Source: Pseudolysinimonas_A sp041984585 (GTDB lineage Bacteria; Actinomycetota; Actinomycetes; Actinomycetales; Microbacteriaceae). From it: a stretch of 64,000 bases of DNA. The translations under genes and the position numbers were made by a program. This document shows, in pieces, positions 57,920-64,000 of the stretch (position 1 is its first letter; each line of letters starts with the position of its first letter). The stretch covers positions 25,868-89,867 of the forward strand of contig JBHIXX010000005.1 of the NCBI GenBank assembly GCA_041984585.1, in the 5' to 3' direction. Below the pieces are notes generated by a model, which saw only the letters and a program-made list of their open reading frames with translations, was not told the DNA's origin and did not search any database.

Positions 57920-57940
57920 CCGCCGATCGCGCCGGTCAGT
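57915..57940. terminator. Bidirectional hairpin containing both stop codons (pheA and kinase gene)
   Basis: ACTGACCG and CGGTCAGT, perfect 8-base arms with a 10-base loop, include the TGA of pheA in one arm and the TGA of the convergent gene in the other. Confidence 0.65.
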
Positions 57941-58919
57941 GCGCCCGCGGTGTGCGGACGATGAGGCCGGCCGGGTCGACCGTGGCGCGGAAGCCGACCA
58001 CCGAGCCGAACTCGTCGCCGTCGAGCTCGAACTCGAGCGCGCGCGGGAAGGCGACGGTGATGCCGCGGGTCTCGAAGTAGCGCAGCGAGCGCACCGGTCG
58101 CTGCCGCGACGCGATCTGCCGGCCGACGGTGCTGCGCCGCAGCACGCCGTTCTCCCACACGATCTTCGACCAGATCTGCACCCAGCCCGCGAACCCCTCG
58201 GGCCGCAGCGTCACCACGTCGAGCACGCCGTCGTCGATCTCGGCGTCGGGGAGCAGCAGGATGTTGCCGGGCAGCAGCCCGCAGTTGCCGACCAGCAGCG
58301 TGTGGGCGCGCATCGACCGCGTCGGCCCGTCGTCGACCCGGTAGTGGATGCGCACCGCCTCGGTATCGCGCAGCGAGCGGGCGATCGCGTCGACGTAGGC
58401 GAGCCAGCCGACCCGCTTCTTCAGCTCCGGTCGCGCGTTCGCCACCATCTTCGCGTCGAGGCCGACCCCCGCCATCACGACGAACGCGTGCTCCTCCCGC
58501 TCTCCGTCCTCCCGCTCGATGTCGACGAGGCCTACGTCGATCGCCTGGTCGACGCCGGTGAACGCGGTCGTCACGGCGGGCTCGAGGCGGGAGAGCGGCA
58601 GATGCAGGTTGCGGGCCAGCAGGTTGCCGGTGCCCGAGGGCAGCAGGGTGAGCGGCGTGCCGGTCGAACGCAGCCCCTCGGCGACGGCGCGCACGGTGCC
58701 GTCTCCGCCGGCGGCCATGACGACGTCGACGCCCTCGTCCACCGCGCGTCGCGCGACGCCGGCGCCGGGATCCTCGGGCGAGGTCTCGAGCCACAGCGAG
58801 GCGCGCCAGCCGTGCTCGCGCTCGGCCGCGCCGACGACGCTGCGCAGCTTGGCGACGTCGACCTTGACCGGGTTGTAGACGACCGCCGCCCGCGACGTCG
58901 GGCGCGCGGGCGGGGTCAT
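57936..58919 (-). CDS. Diacylglycerol kinase-family (DAGK/LCB5-like) protein
   Basis: A 327-residue lipid-kinase-like protein: AVVYNPVKVD at the N-terminus, VMAAGGDGTVRAVAEGL with the ATP-binding GGDGT motif near residue 75, LPSGTGNLLARNLHLP, and EIDDGVLDVVTL with Mg-binding acids. Substrates in actinobacteria can be diacylglycerol or sphingoid-like lipids; the specific one is unknown. The ATG at 58919 is preferred over a GTG two codons upstream because TAGGTT (minus, 58926-58931) lies six bases before it. It is divergent from serS. Confidence 0.88.
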   Translation of the reverse strand: MTPPARPTSRAAVVYNPVKVDVAKLRSVVGAAEREHGWRASLWLETSPEDPGAGVARRAVDEGVDVVMAAGGDGTVRAVAEGLRSTGTPLTLLPSGTGNLLARNLHLPLSRLEPAVTTAFTGVDQAIDVGLVDIEREDGEREEHAFVVMAGVGLDAKMVANARPELKKRVGWLAYVDAIARSLRDTEAVRIHYRVDDGPTRSMRAHTLLVGNCGLLPGNILLLPDAEIDDGVLDVVTLRPEGFAGWVQIWSKIVWENGVLRRSTVGRQIASRQRPVRSLRYFETRGITVAFPRALEFELDGDEFGSVVGFRATVDPAGLIVRTPRAH

Positions 58920-58979
58920 GGGCACAACCTACCCGGCGGTCCTGTCCGGCGGCTCGCGGGCCGCTCCTAGGATGGGAGG
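58920..58979. promoter_or_regulatory. Divergent leaderless promoters for the kinase gene and serS
   Basis: TAGGTT (minus, 58926-58931) lies six bases before the kinase ATG, and TAGGAT (58968-58973) lies six bases before the serS GTG. The GGGAGG just before the serS GTG is adjacent to the start codon and so is too close to act as a ribosome binding site. Confidence 0.6.
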
Positions 58980-60245
58980 GTGATCGACCCGCAGCTGCTG
59001 CGCGACGACCCCGACCTCATCCGGCGATCCCAGGAGGCCCGGGGCGAGCCCGCCGAATCGGTCGACGCCGCGATCTCCGCCGACGCCGCGCGCCGGGCCG
59101 CCATCTCGGCGTTCGAGACGGTGCGCGCCGAGCAGAACGCGTTCGGCAAGACCGTCGCGAAGGCGCCCAAGGACGAGAAGGCCGCGCTCGTGGCGCAGGC
59201 GCAGGAGCTCGCGGCGCTGGTGAAGACCCGTCAGCAGGAGCTCGCCGAGGCCGAGGCGGCGTTCGAGGCGGCGATGTCCGCCATCCCGAACATCGTGCTC
59301 GACGGCGTTCCGGCGGGCGGCGAAGACGACTACACCGTGCTGCGCGAGGTGGGCGCGGTGCCGCAGTTCGACTTCGAGCCGCGCGATCACCTCGAGATCG
59401 GCGAACTGCTCGGCGCGATCGACATGGAGCGCGGCGCCAAGGTCTCCGGCGCTAGGTTCTACTTCCTGACCGGCATCGGCGCGCGGCTCGAGGTCGCGCT
59501 CATGAACCTCGGACTCGAGCGGGCGGTCGACGCGGGCCTCACCCCGCTCATCACGCCCACGCTGGTGCGCCCCGAGGTAATGGCCGGCACCGGCTTCCTC
59601 GGCGCCCACTCCGCGGAGGTCTACCACCTCGACGACGACGACCTCTACCTCACCGGCACCAGCGAGGTCGCGCTCGCCGGCTACCACAAGGACGAGATCC
59701 TCGACCTCGCCGACGGGCCCCTGCGCTACGCGGGCTGGTCGACCTGTTACCGGCGCGAGGCGGGCTCGGGCGGCAAGGACACCCGCGGCATCATCCGGGT
59801 GCACCAGTTCCAGAAGCTGGAGATGTTCTCGTACGCCGACCCCGCGGATGCCGAGGCGGAGCACGAGCGCCTGCTCGCCATGCAGGAGCGGATGATGCAG
59901 GACCTGGGCCTGGCCTATCGCGTCATCGACACCGCGGCCGGCGACCTCGGCTCGAGCGCGGCGCGCAAGTTCGACGTCGAGGCCTGGGTCCCCACCCAGG
60001 GCCGCTACCGCGAGCTGACGAGCACCTCGAACTGCACGACGTTCCAGGCCCGCCGGCTCGACACCCGGTACCGCACCGAGTCGGGCAAGACGGCCCCCGT
60101 GGCGACGCTCAACGGCACCCTGGCCACGACGCGATGGATCGTCGCGCTGCTCGAGACGCACCAGCGCGCCGACGGCTCGGTGGCGGTGCCGGAGGTGCTG
60201 CGCCCCTACCTCGGCGGCCTCGAGACGCTGGCGCCGATCGGCTGA
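58980..60245 (+). CDS. serS: Seryl-tRNA synthetase
   Basis: A 421-residue class II synthetase charging tRNA-Ser. The N-terminal coiled coil (about 25-100, AQELAALVKTRQQELAEAEAAFEAA) contacts the tRNA long arm; motif 2 is GWSTCYRREAGSGGKDTRGIIRVHQFQKLE and motif 3 LNGTLATTRWIVALLETHQ, with SNCTTFQARRLDTRYR between. Standard bacterial length. Both tRNA-Ser genes in the window lie within 4 kb downstream on the same strand. Confidence 0.97.
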   Translation: MIDPQLLRDDPDLIRRSQEARGEPAESVDAAISADAARRAAISAFETVRAEQNAFGKTVAKAPKDEKAALVAQAQELAALVKTRQQELAEAEAAFEAAMSAIPNIVLDGVPAGGEDDYTVLREVGAVPQFDFEPRDHLEIGELLGAIDMERGAKVSGARFYFLTGIGARLEVALMNLGLERAVDAGLTPLITPTLVRPEVMAGTGFLGAHSAEVYHLDDDDLYLTGTSEVALAGYHKDEILDLADGPLRYAGWSTCYRREAGSGGKDTRGIIRVHQFQKLEMFSYADPADAEAEHERLLAMQERMMQDLGLAYRVIDTAAGDLGSSAARKFDVEAWVPTQGRYRELTSTSNCTTFQARRLDTRYRTESGKTAPVATLNGTLATTRWIVALLETHQRADGSVAVPEVLRPYLGGLETLAPIG

Positions 60246-60269
60246 CCGCGTGCTGCTCGGAGGACTCCG

Positions 60270-61079
60270 ATGACCGACGCCCCGTGGCTGGTCGCGCTCG
60301 ACGTCGACGGCACGATCCTGCACGAGGACGAGACGATCGCCCCCGTCGTGCGCGACGCGGTGCGCGCGGTCGCCGAGGCGGGCCACCGCCTCACCCTCGC
60401 GACCGGACGCAGCTGGGTCGGCACTCGCGCCGTGCTCGAGATGCTCGACCTGGCGCCGGAGCTGGTCGTCTGCGCCAACGGCGCGCTGCTCATGGAGAAG
60501 GACGCGACGCAGCCCGACGGCTACCGGCGCGCGCACGTCGACACCTTCGATCCCGGGCCGGTGCTGCGGCTCGTGCGGGAACACCTGCCCGACGGGCGGT
60601 TCCTCGTCGAGGACGCCGACGGATTCCGGCTCTACACCCGCGGGATGGACTACTGGAACCTCGACGACGGCCGCGAGGTCGAGTTCGACGAACTGCTCGG
60701 GCACCTGGCGATGCGCGTTGTCGTCGTGTCGCCCGACCACGACGAGGAGGAGTTCTTCCGCATCGTCGAGTCGATGGGCCTGCACCGGGTCTCGTACTCG
60801 GTGGGCTGGACGGCCTGGCTCGACCTCGCCCCCGACGGGGTCAACAAGGCGACCGGGATGGAGCGCATCCGCGACCGCTGGGACATCCCGCGCGACCGCC
60901 TGCTCGTCGTCGGTGACGGGCGCAACGACATCGACATGTTCGAGTGGGCGGCGGCCGAGGGGCACGCGGTCGCGATGGGCCAGGCGCCCGACGAGGTGAA
61001 GGCGGCGGCGACCGAGGTCACCGGCTCGATCGACGACGACGGACTCGTGCAGGCGCTCTCCCGCCTCCTCACAGGTTGA
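60270..61079 (+). CDS. HAD-superfamily (Cof-type) phosphatase
   Basis: A 269-residue hydrolase with motif I ALDVDGTIL (nucleophile and acid/base aspartates), motif II ATGRS, a C2-type cap domain in the middle, motif III lysine in NKATGMERI and motif IV VVGDGRNDIDMFEWA. Members dephosphorylate sugar phosphates, flavins or PLP; the substrate is not predictable. GGAGGACTCCG leads into the ATG. It follows serS by 24 bases and is probably in the same transcript. Confidence 0.9.
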   Translation: MTDAPWLVALDVDGTILHEDETIAPVVRDAVRAVAEAGHRLTLATGRSWVGTRAVLEMLDLAPELVVCANGALLMEKDATQPDGYRRAHVDTFDPGPVLRLVREHLPDGRFLVEDADGFRLYTRGMDYWNLDDGREVEFDELLGHLAMRVVVVSPDHDEEEFFRIVESMGLHRVSYSVGWTAWLDLAPDGVNKATGMERIRDRWDIPRDRLLVVGDGRNDIDMFEWAAAEGHAVAMGQAPDEVKAAATEVTGSIDDDGLVQALSRLLTG

Positions 61080-61094
61080 CTCCCTACGCTCCGT

Positions 61095-61100
61095 TATGAT
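61095..61100 (+). promoter_or_regulatory. -10 box (TATGAT) of tRNA-Ser(UGA)
   Basis: TATGAT lies 17 bases before the mature tRNA start. The same hexamer at a similar distance precedes the second tRNA-Ser gene. Confidence 0.65.
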
Positions 61101-61117
61101 CGGGGATCGGTCACCCA

Positions 61118-61202
61118 GGAGGGCTGTCCGAGCGGCCGATGGAGCCGGTCTTGAAAACCGGTGGGCGGAAACGCCTCGTGGGTTCGAATCCCACGCCCTC
61201 CG
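61118..61202 (+). tRNA. tRNA-Ser(UGA)
   Basis: An 85-base class II tRNA. The acceptor stem GGAGGGC pairs with GCCCTCC; discriminator G; the anticodon arm CCGGT-CTTGAAA-ACCGG has anticodon TGA; a long variable arm (GGGCGGAAACGCCTC) and a GTGGG-TTCGAAT-CCCAC T-arm are present. The CCA end is not encoded. Reads UCA and, by wobble, other UCN codons. Confidence 0.97.
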
Positions 61203-61256
61203 CGCCGTCCCGATCGTCACCACCCGGATGCCCCTCCGACCCCGAATCGAGGACCA

Positions 61257-62498
61257 GTGAGCGAGAAGCGCGACGCCGCCCCCGTGGCGCGGCACGGCAA
61301 GCTGCGCCGGATGCCGGGGTGGAAGCCGATTCTCGGCTTCATCGGAGGCACGCTCGCAGTGGTGCTCGTCGCCGGCGGCTCGGTCGGCGCGATCGCGGCC
61401 TACCAGCTCGAGTCCAACATCGAGACGGTGCTCATCGGCGCCGACACCGCGCCGCCGCCGCCCAACATCGGCTCCTACGAGGGCGGCTTCAACATCCTCA
61501 TCGTCGGCAGCGACACCCGTGAGGGGCAGGGCGGCATCGGCGGCAACGAATCGGCCGTGCTCAACGACGTCACCATGCTGCTGCACGTCGCCGAGGACCA
61601 GCAGTCGGCGACGCTCGTCAGCTTCCCGCGCGACATGGTGCTGCCGCTTCCCGCCTGCGAGAACGGCGGCCCGGCGACGGGCGTGCCGATCAACACCACG
61701 CTTTACTACGGCGGCCTCGCCTGCACCGTCGCCACCGTCGAGGCGGCGAGCGGCCTCGACATCCAGTTCGCCGGACTGATCACCTTCCAAGGCGTGATCA
61801 AGATGTCCAACGCGGTCGGCGGCGTCGACGTCTGCACGACCGGCCCGATCCGCGACACCTACACCGGACTGAACCTGCCGTCTGCGGGCACGTACACGCT
61901 CTCCGGGTTCGACGCGCTGGCGCTGCTGCGCTCGCGCCACGGCGTCGGCGACGGCAGCGACCTCGGCCGCATCGGCGCGCAGCAGGTGTACATGTCGTCG
62001 CTGGTGCGCAAGATCAAGAGCGACGACACCCTCACCGACCTGACGAAGCTCTACGGCATCGCCCAGGCCGCCACGCAGAACATGACCCTGTCGCAGAACT
62101 TCGCGCGTCTCGACACGCTGGTCGCCGTGGCGCTCGTGCTCAAGGACGTGCCGCTCGACAACATCGTGATGGTGCAGTACCCGGGCACGACGGGCGGAAC
62201 CGGGATCTACGCGGGCAAGGTGCAGCCGCTCACCGCCCAGGCGAGCGCCCTGTTCGCCGCCATCCGGGCCGACAAGCCGATCGGCCTCGACAGCAGCGCT
62301 CTCGACGGCGCCCACTCCGGCTCGGCGATCGACCCGAACGCCCCCGACGACGAGCCCGAGCCGACCGAGACGGCGACGCCCGATCCGACCGGCACGGCGA
62401 CCCCGACCCCCACGCCGACGGTCGAGGCCGTCGAGGTCAGCGGCGTGAAGGGTCAGTCGGCCGGGCAGTACACCTGCGTCGTCCCGTTCGGCTACTAG
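61257..62498 (+). CDS. LytR-CpsA-Psr (LCP) family protein
   Basis: A 413-residue membrane-anchored phosphotransferase-type protein. A cytoplasmic basic N-terminus (to about 30) precedes one membrane helix (ILGFIGGTLAVVLVAGGSVGAIAAY); the external LCP domain has NILIVGSDTREGQGG, LNDVTMLLHVAEDQQSATLVSFPRDMVLPLP and DALALLRSRHGVGDGSDLGRIGAQQVYMSSL, supplying the conserved Asp/Arg residues. A Thr-Pro and acidic tail follows, ending CVVPFGY. Such enzymes attach glycopolymers to peptidoglycan. GTG start with GAGGA upstream; it lies between two tRNA-Ser genes. Confidence 0.92.
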   Translation: MSEKRDAAPVARHGKLRRMPGWKPILGFIGGTLAVVLVAGGSVGAIAAYQLESNIETVLIGADTAPPPPNIGSYEGGFNILIVGSDTREGQGGIGGNESAVLNDVTMLLHVAEDQQSATLVSFPRDMVLPLPACENGGPATGVPINTTLYYGGLACTVATVEAASGLDIQFAGLITFQGVIKMSNAVGGVDVCTTGPIRDTYTGLNLPSAGTYTLSGFDALALLRSRHGVGDGSDLGRIGAQQVYMSSLVRKIKSDDTLTDLTKLYGIAQAATQNMTLSQNFARLDTLVAVALVLKDVPLDNIVMVQYPGTTGGTGIYAGKVQPLTAQASALFAAIRADKPIGLDSSALDGAHSGSAIDPNAPDDEPEPTETATPDPTGTATPTPTPTVEAVEVSGVKGQSAGQYTCVVPFGY

Positions 62499-62540
62499 CC
62501 GCCTCGGCGCAGCGCGGGCGAGGCGCCCGGCCCCGGCCGC

Positions 62541-62546
62541 TATGAT
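62541..62546 (+). promoter_or_regulatory. -10 box (TATGAT) of tRNA-Ser(GCU)
   Basis: TATGAT lies 17 bases before the mature tRNA start, the same arrangement as for tRNA-Ser(UGA). Confidence 0.65.
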
Positions 62547-62563
62547 GGCCGAGGCGAACGCCG

Positions 62564-62652
62564 GGAGACGTCGCATAGTCAGGCCTAGTGCACCACCCTG
62601 CTAAGGTGGAGTCCCCTCAGGGGGACCGAGGGTTCAAATCCCTCCGTCTCCG
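62564..62652 (+). tRNA. tRNA-Ser(GCU)
   Basis: An 89-base class II tRNA. GGAGACG pairs with CGTCTCC, discriminator G; anticodon arm CCACC-CTGCTAA-GGTGG with anticodon GCT; long variable arm (GTCCCCTCAGGGGGAC); GAGGG-TTCAAAT-CCCTC T-arm. The CCA end is not encoded. Reads AGC and AGU. Confidence 0.97.
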
Positions 62653-62659
62653 CTCACTC

Positions 62660-62691
62660 CGACCCCCGGGCCCTCGCGGCCGCGGGGGTCG
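62660..62691 (+). terminator. Terminator hairpin after tRNA-Ser(GCU)
   Basis: CGACCCCCG and CGGGGGTCG, perfect 9-base arms with a 14-base loop, begin eight bases after the tRNA. Only a weak pyrimidine run (GTCTTCC) follows. Confidence 0.75.
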
Positions 62692-62764
62692 AGCCGTCTT
62701 CCGGGGCGCTGACGGTGCGGAACGGCTCGGAGACTCCCGCAGTCCGCGCGCGGGCGCCGCCCCG

Positions 62765-62770
62765 TAGGGT
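62765..62770 (+). promoter_or_regulatory. Leaderless -10 (TAGGGT) of the tocopherol-cyclase-like gene
   Basis: TAGGGT lies seven bases before the ATG at 62778, with no ribosome binding site. Confidence 0.6.
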
Positions 62771-62777
62771 GGGCGGC

Positions 62778-63791
62778 ATGCGGTCCCCGGTCGCCTGGTT
62801 GCGCGGTGTGCGCCATCCCGAGGCGTTCCACGGCCGCGGGGTGACCCGGGGCTTCTTCGAGGGCTGGTACGTGAAGCTGGTCTCCGCCGACCGTGCGGAG
62901 CGCTGGGCGGTCATCCCGGGGGTCTTCCGCGGGATTGCCGACGACGGCCACCGCGACGAGGCCTTCGTGCAGGTGCTCGACGGCGCGTCGGGCCGCTCCT
63001 GGTACCACCCGTTCCCGGTCGACGCGTTCTCGGCATCCGACCGGTCGTTCGAGGTGTCCGTCGGCGGCAACAGCTTCTCGGCCGCCGGGGTCGAGCTCGA
63101 TCTGCCGCAGCTGCGCGGGCGGATCGACTACGCGTCGCCGCTCGAGCCGTGGCCGGTCACGGCGCGGGAGCCGGGGATCATGGGCTGGTACGGCCTGGTG
63201 CCGTTCATGGAGTGCTTCCACGGCGTCGTGTCGTTCTGGCACGAGCTCACCGGATCGCTCGACGTGGAGGGCCGCGGCCGGTCATTCGACGGTGGTCGCG
63301 GGTACATCGAGAAGGACTGGGGGCGGGCGTTCCCCGCCGGCTACGTCTGGATGGCGAGCAACCACGTCGACGTGACGGCGGGCGACGGCGAGGGCGCCTC
63401 GCTGGTGGCATCGGTCGCGATCATCCCCTGGCTGCGGGGCGCCTTCCGCGGATGGATCATCGGGTTCCGCCACGGCGGCAGGCTGCATCGCTGGACCACC
63501 TACAACCGTTCGCGGGAGCGGATGCTGCAGATCGACGACACGACGGTGCGCTGGGCGGTCGAGGGCCCCGACGGCTCGCTCGAGCTCGAGGCGCGGCGAG
63601 TGCGCGGCGGGCTGCTGCACGCGCCGCTGCGCACGGCGATGCACGAGCGCGTCGAGGAGACGCTCGATTCCGACATCCGGGTGCGGCACACCGCGCCCGA
63701 CGGCACGGTGCTGCTCGAGGGCGTCGCCCACGTGGCGGGACTCGAGGTGTTCGGCGACACCGATCGCCTGCTCGCGCTCGGCGGGCGCTGA
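62778..63791 (+). CDS. Tocopherol cyclase-like family protein
   Basis: A 337-residue protein with the pattern of the tocopherol cyclase Pfam family: HGRGVTRGFFEGWYVKLVS at the N-terminus (FFEGWY), AFVQVLDGASGRSWYHPFP, GIMGWYGLVPFMECFHGVVS and, most typically, RGYIEKDWGRAFPAGYVWMASNHVDV. Many bacteria that make no tocopherol carry such proteins, so the name gives the fold rather than the reaction; a role in lipid or isoprenoid handling is a guess. No signal peptide is present. Confidence 0.85.
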   Translation: MRSPVAWLRGVRHPEAFHGRGVTRGFFEGWYVKLVSADRAERWAVIPGVFRGIADDGHRDEAFVQVLDGASGRSWYHPFPVDAFSASDRSFEVSVGGNSFSAAGVELDLPQLRGRIDYASPLEPWPVTAREPGIMGWYGLVPFMECFHGVVSFWHELTGSLDVEGRGRSFDGGRGYIEKDWGRAFPAGYVWMASNHVDVTAGDGEGASLVASVAIIPWLRGAFRGWIIGFRHGGRLHRWTTYNRSRERMLQIDDTTVRWAVEGPDGSLELEARRVRGGLLHAPLRTAMHERVEETLDSDIRVRHTAPDGTVLLEGVAHVAGLEVFGDTDRLLALGGR

Positions 63792-63800
63792 GCCGTCACC

Positions 63801-64000
63801 TCAGCGGGCGGCGAGCCCCTCCAGCGCGGCGAGGGCGTCATCCGCCCGATCGGCCGGCACCAGCACGTGGTCGTGGCGCAGGCCGGCGATCACGTTGGCG
63901 GGGATGCCCGCCTCGCCGAGCGCCGCCGCGAACGCGGCCGTCATCCCGACCGCCTCGAGGGCCGAGTGCACGCGCAGCTCGATCCAGGCCGCCACGAAGT
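63801..64000 (-). CDS. ACT-domain protein, C-terminal fragment (runs off the window)
   Basis: Sixty-five residues are visible, ending TGA at 63801; the N-terminus lies beyond base 64000. WIELRVHSALEAVGMTAAFAAALGEAGIPANVIAGLRHDHVLVPADRADDALAALEGL is the typical end of the small two-ACT-domain proteins (about 130 residues) that bind amino acids. A GTG inside the window at 63995 is unlikely to be the true start, because the frame stays open to the edge and the family is longer. It is convergent with the tocopherol-cyclase-like gene. Confidence 0.8.
   Translation of the reverse strand, partial: FVAAWIELRVHSALEAVGMTAAFAAALGEAGIPANVIAGLRHDHVLVPADRADDALAALEGLAAR

Noticed and set aside
61076..61100. 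TTGACT as the -35 of tRNA-Ser(UGA)
   Set aside because: The distance to the TATGAT box is only 13 bases, too short for a sigma-70 type promoter; only the -10 is reported.
1..64000. Insertion sequences, prophage, CRISPR arrays, rRNA or replication origin
   Set aside because: I saw no transposase, integrase, phage structural gene, repeat-spacer array, rRNA sequence or DnaA-box cluster in the window.

Overview
The window is high-GC, densely packed bacterial DNA with GTG/ATG starts, stop/start overlaps of the ATGA or GTGA type, and almost no non-coding space (no gene-free gap reaches 300 bases). Gene content points to an actinobacterium, most likely Microbacteriaceae: RamB-type control of the glyoxylate shunt, a HmuTUV-type haem importer with DtxR/IdeR-like boxes, three enzymes of F420-type families, LldD2-like lactate dehydrogenase, and many promoters of the leaderless type. 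The family-level assignment is inference.

Layout. 1-4.2 kb: start of a FAD oxidoreductase, a MarR regulator, and divergent putA (proline to glutamate). 4.2-8.9 kb: ramB divergent from the glyoxylate shunt genes aceA-aceB. 8.9-11.6 kb: an Lrp-type regulator divergent from ddaH-rocD, which feed methylarginine/ornithine carbon towards P5C, the substrate of PutA. 11.6-13.7 kb: a PPOX protein, an acyl-CoA dehydrogenase-like enzyme and a deazaflavin-type reductase. 13.9-17.2 kb: a coupled pair of membrane GTPases. 17.2-22.2 kb: a hydrolase, the lldR-lldD lactate operon with twin operators, a luciferase-like oxidoreductase and hmuT. 22.2-29.2 kb: a complete L-rhamnose operon (rhaI-rhaM-deoR-rhaD-rhaB, minus strand) divergent from a LacI regulator. 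29.2-38.5 kb: a second sugar locus (mannose-6-phosphate isomerase-like cupin, DUF4432 epimerase, four-gene ABC importer, Gfo/Idh dehydrogenase), ended by its LacI regulator and sharing an operator with it. 38.6-42.0 kb: the ATP-grasp / alpha-E / transglutaminase triad of unknown function. 42.0-49.3 kb: MarR-MFS, a hydrolase, an iron-boxed operon of lipoate-ligase-like protein plus hmuU-hmuV, a small membrane protein, an acetyltransferase and a LacI-like protein without a DNA-binding domain. 49.3-53.8 kb: a 14-helix exporter, a VanY-type carboxypeptidase, and a lower-GC single-gene insertion (AlbA_2 ATP-binding protein). 53.8-64 kb: pgm with a GbsR/MarR regulator, an SDR, pheA, a lipid kinase-like protein, serS, a HAD phosphatase, two serine tRNAs around an LCP protein, a tocopherol-cyclase-like protein and a truncated ACT-domain gene.

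Two patterns run across the window. First, about twenty genes have a TAnnnT (or CAnnnT) hexamer 6-7 bases before the start codon, the signature of leaderless transcription; this also corrects several starts. Second, the heptamer CGGATGC/GCATCCG recurs roughly once per kilobase, several times more often than base composition predicts, but I found none in the ABC-importer/dehydrogenase cassette (31.7-37.3 kb) or in the AlbA_2 gene, which both look compositionally foreign. All counts were made by eye and no similarity search was run.
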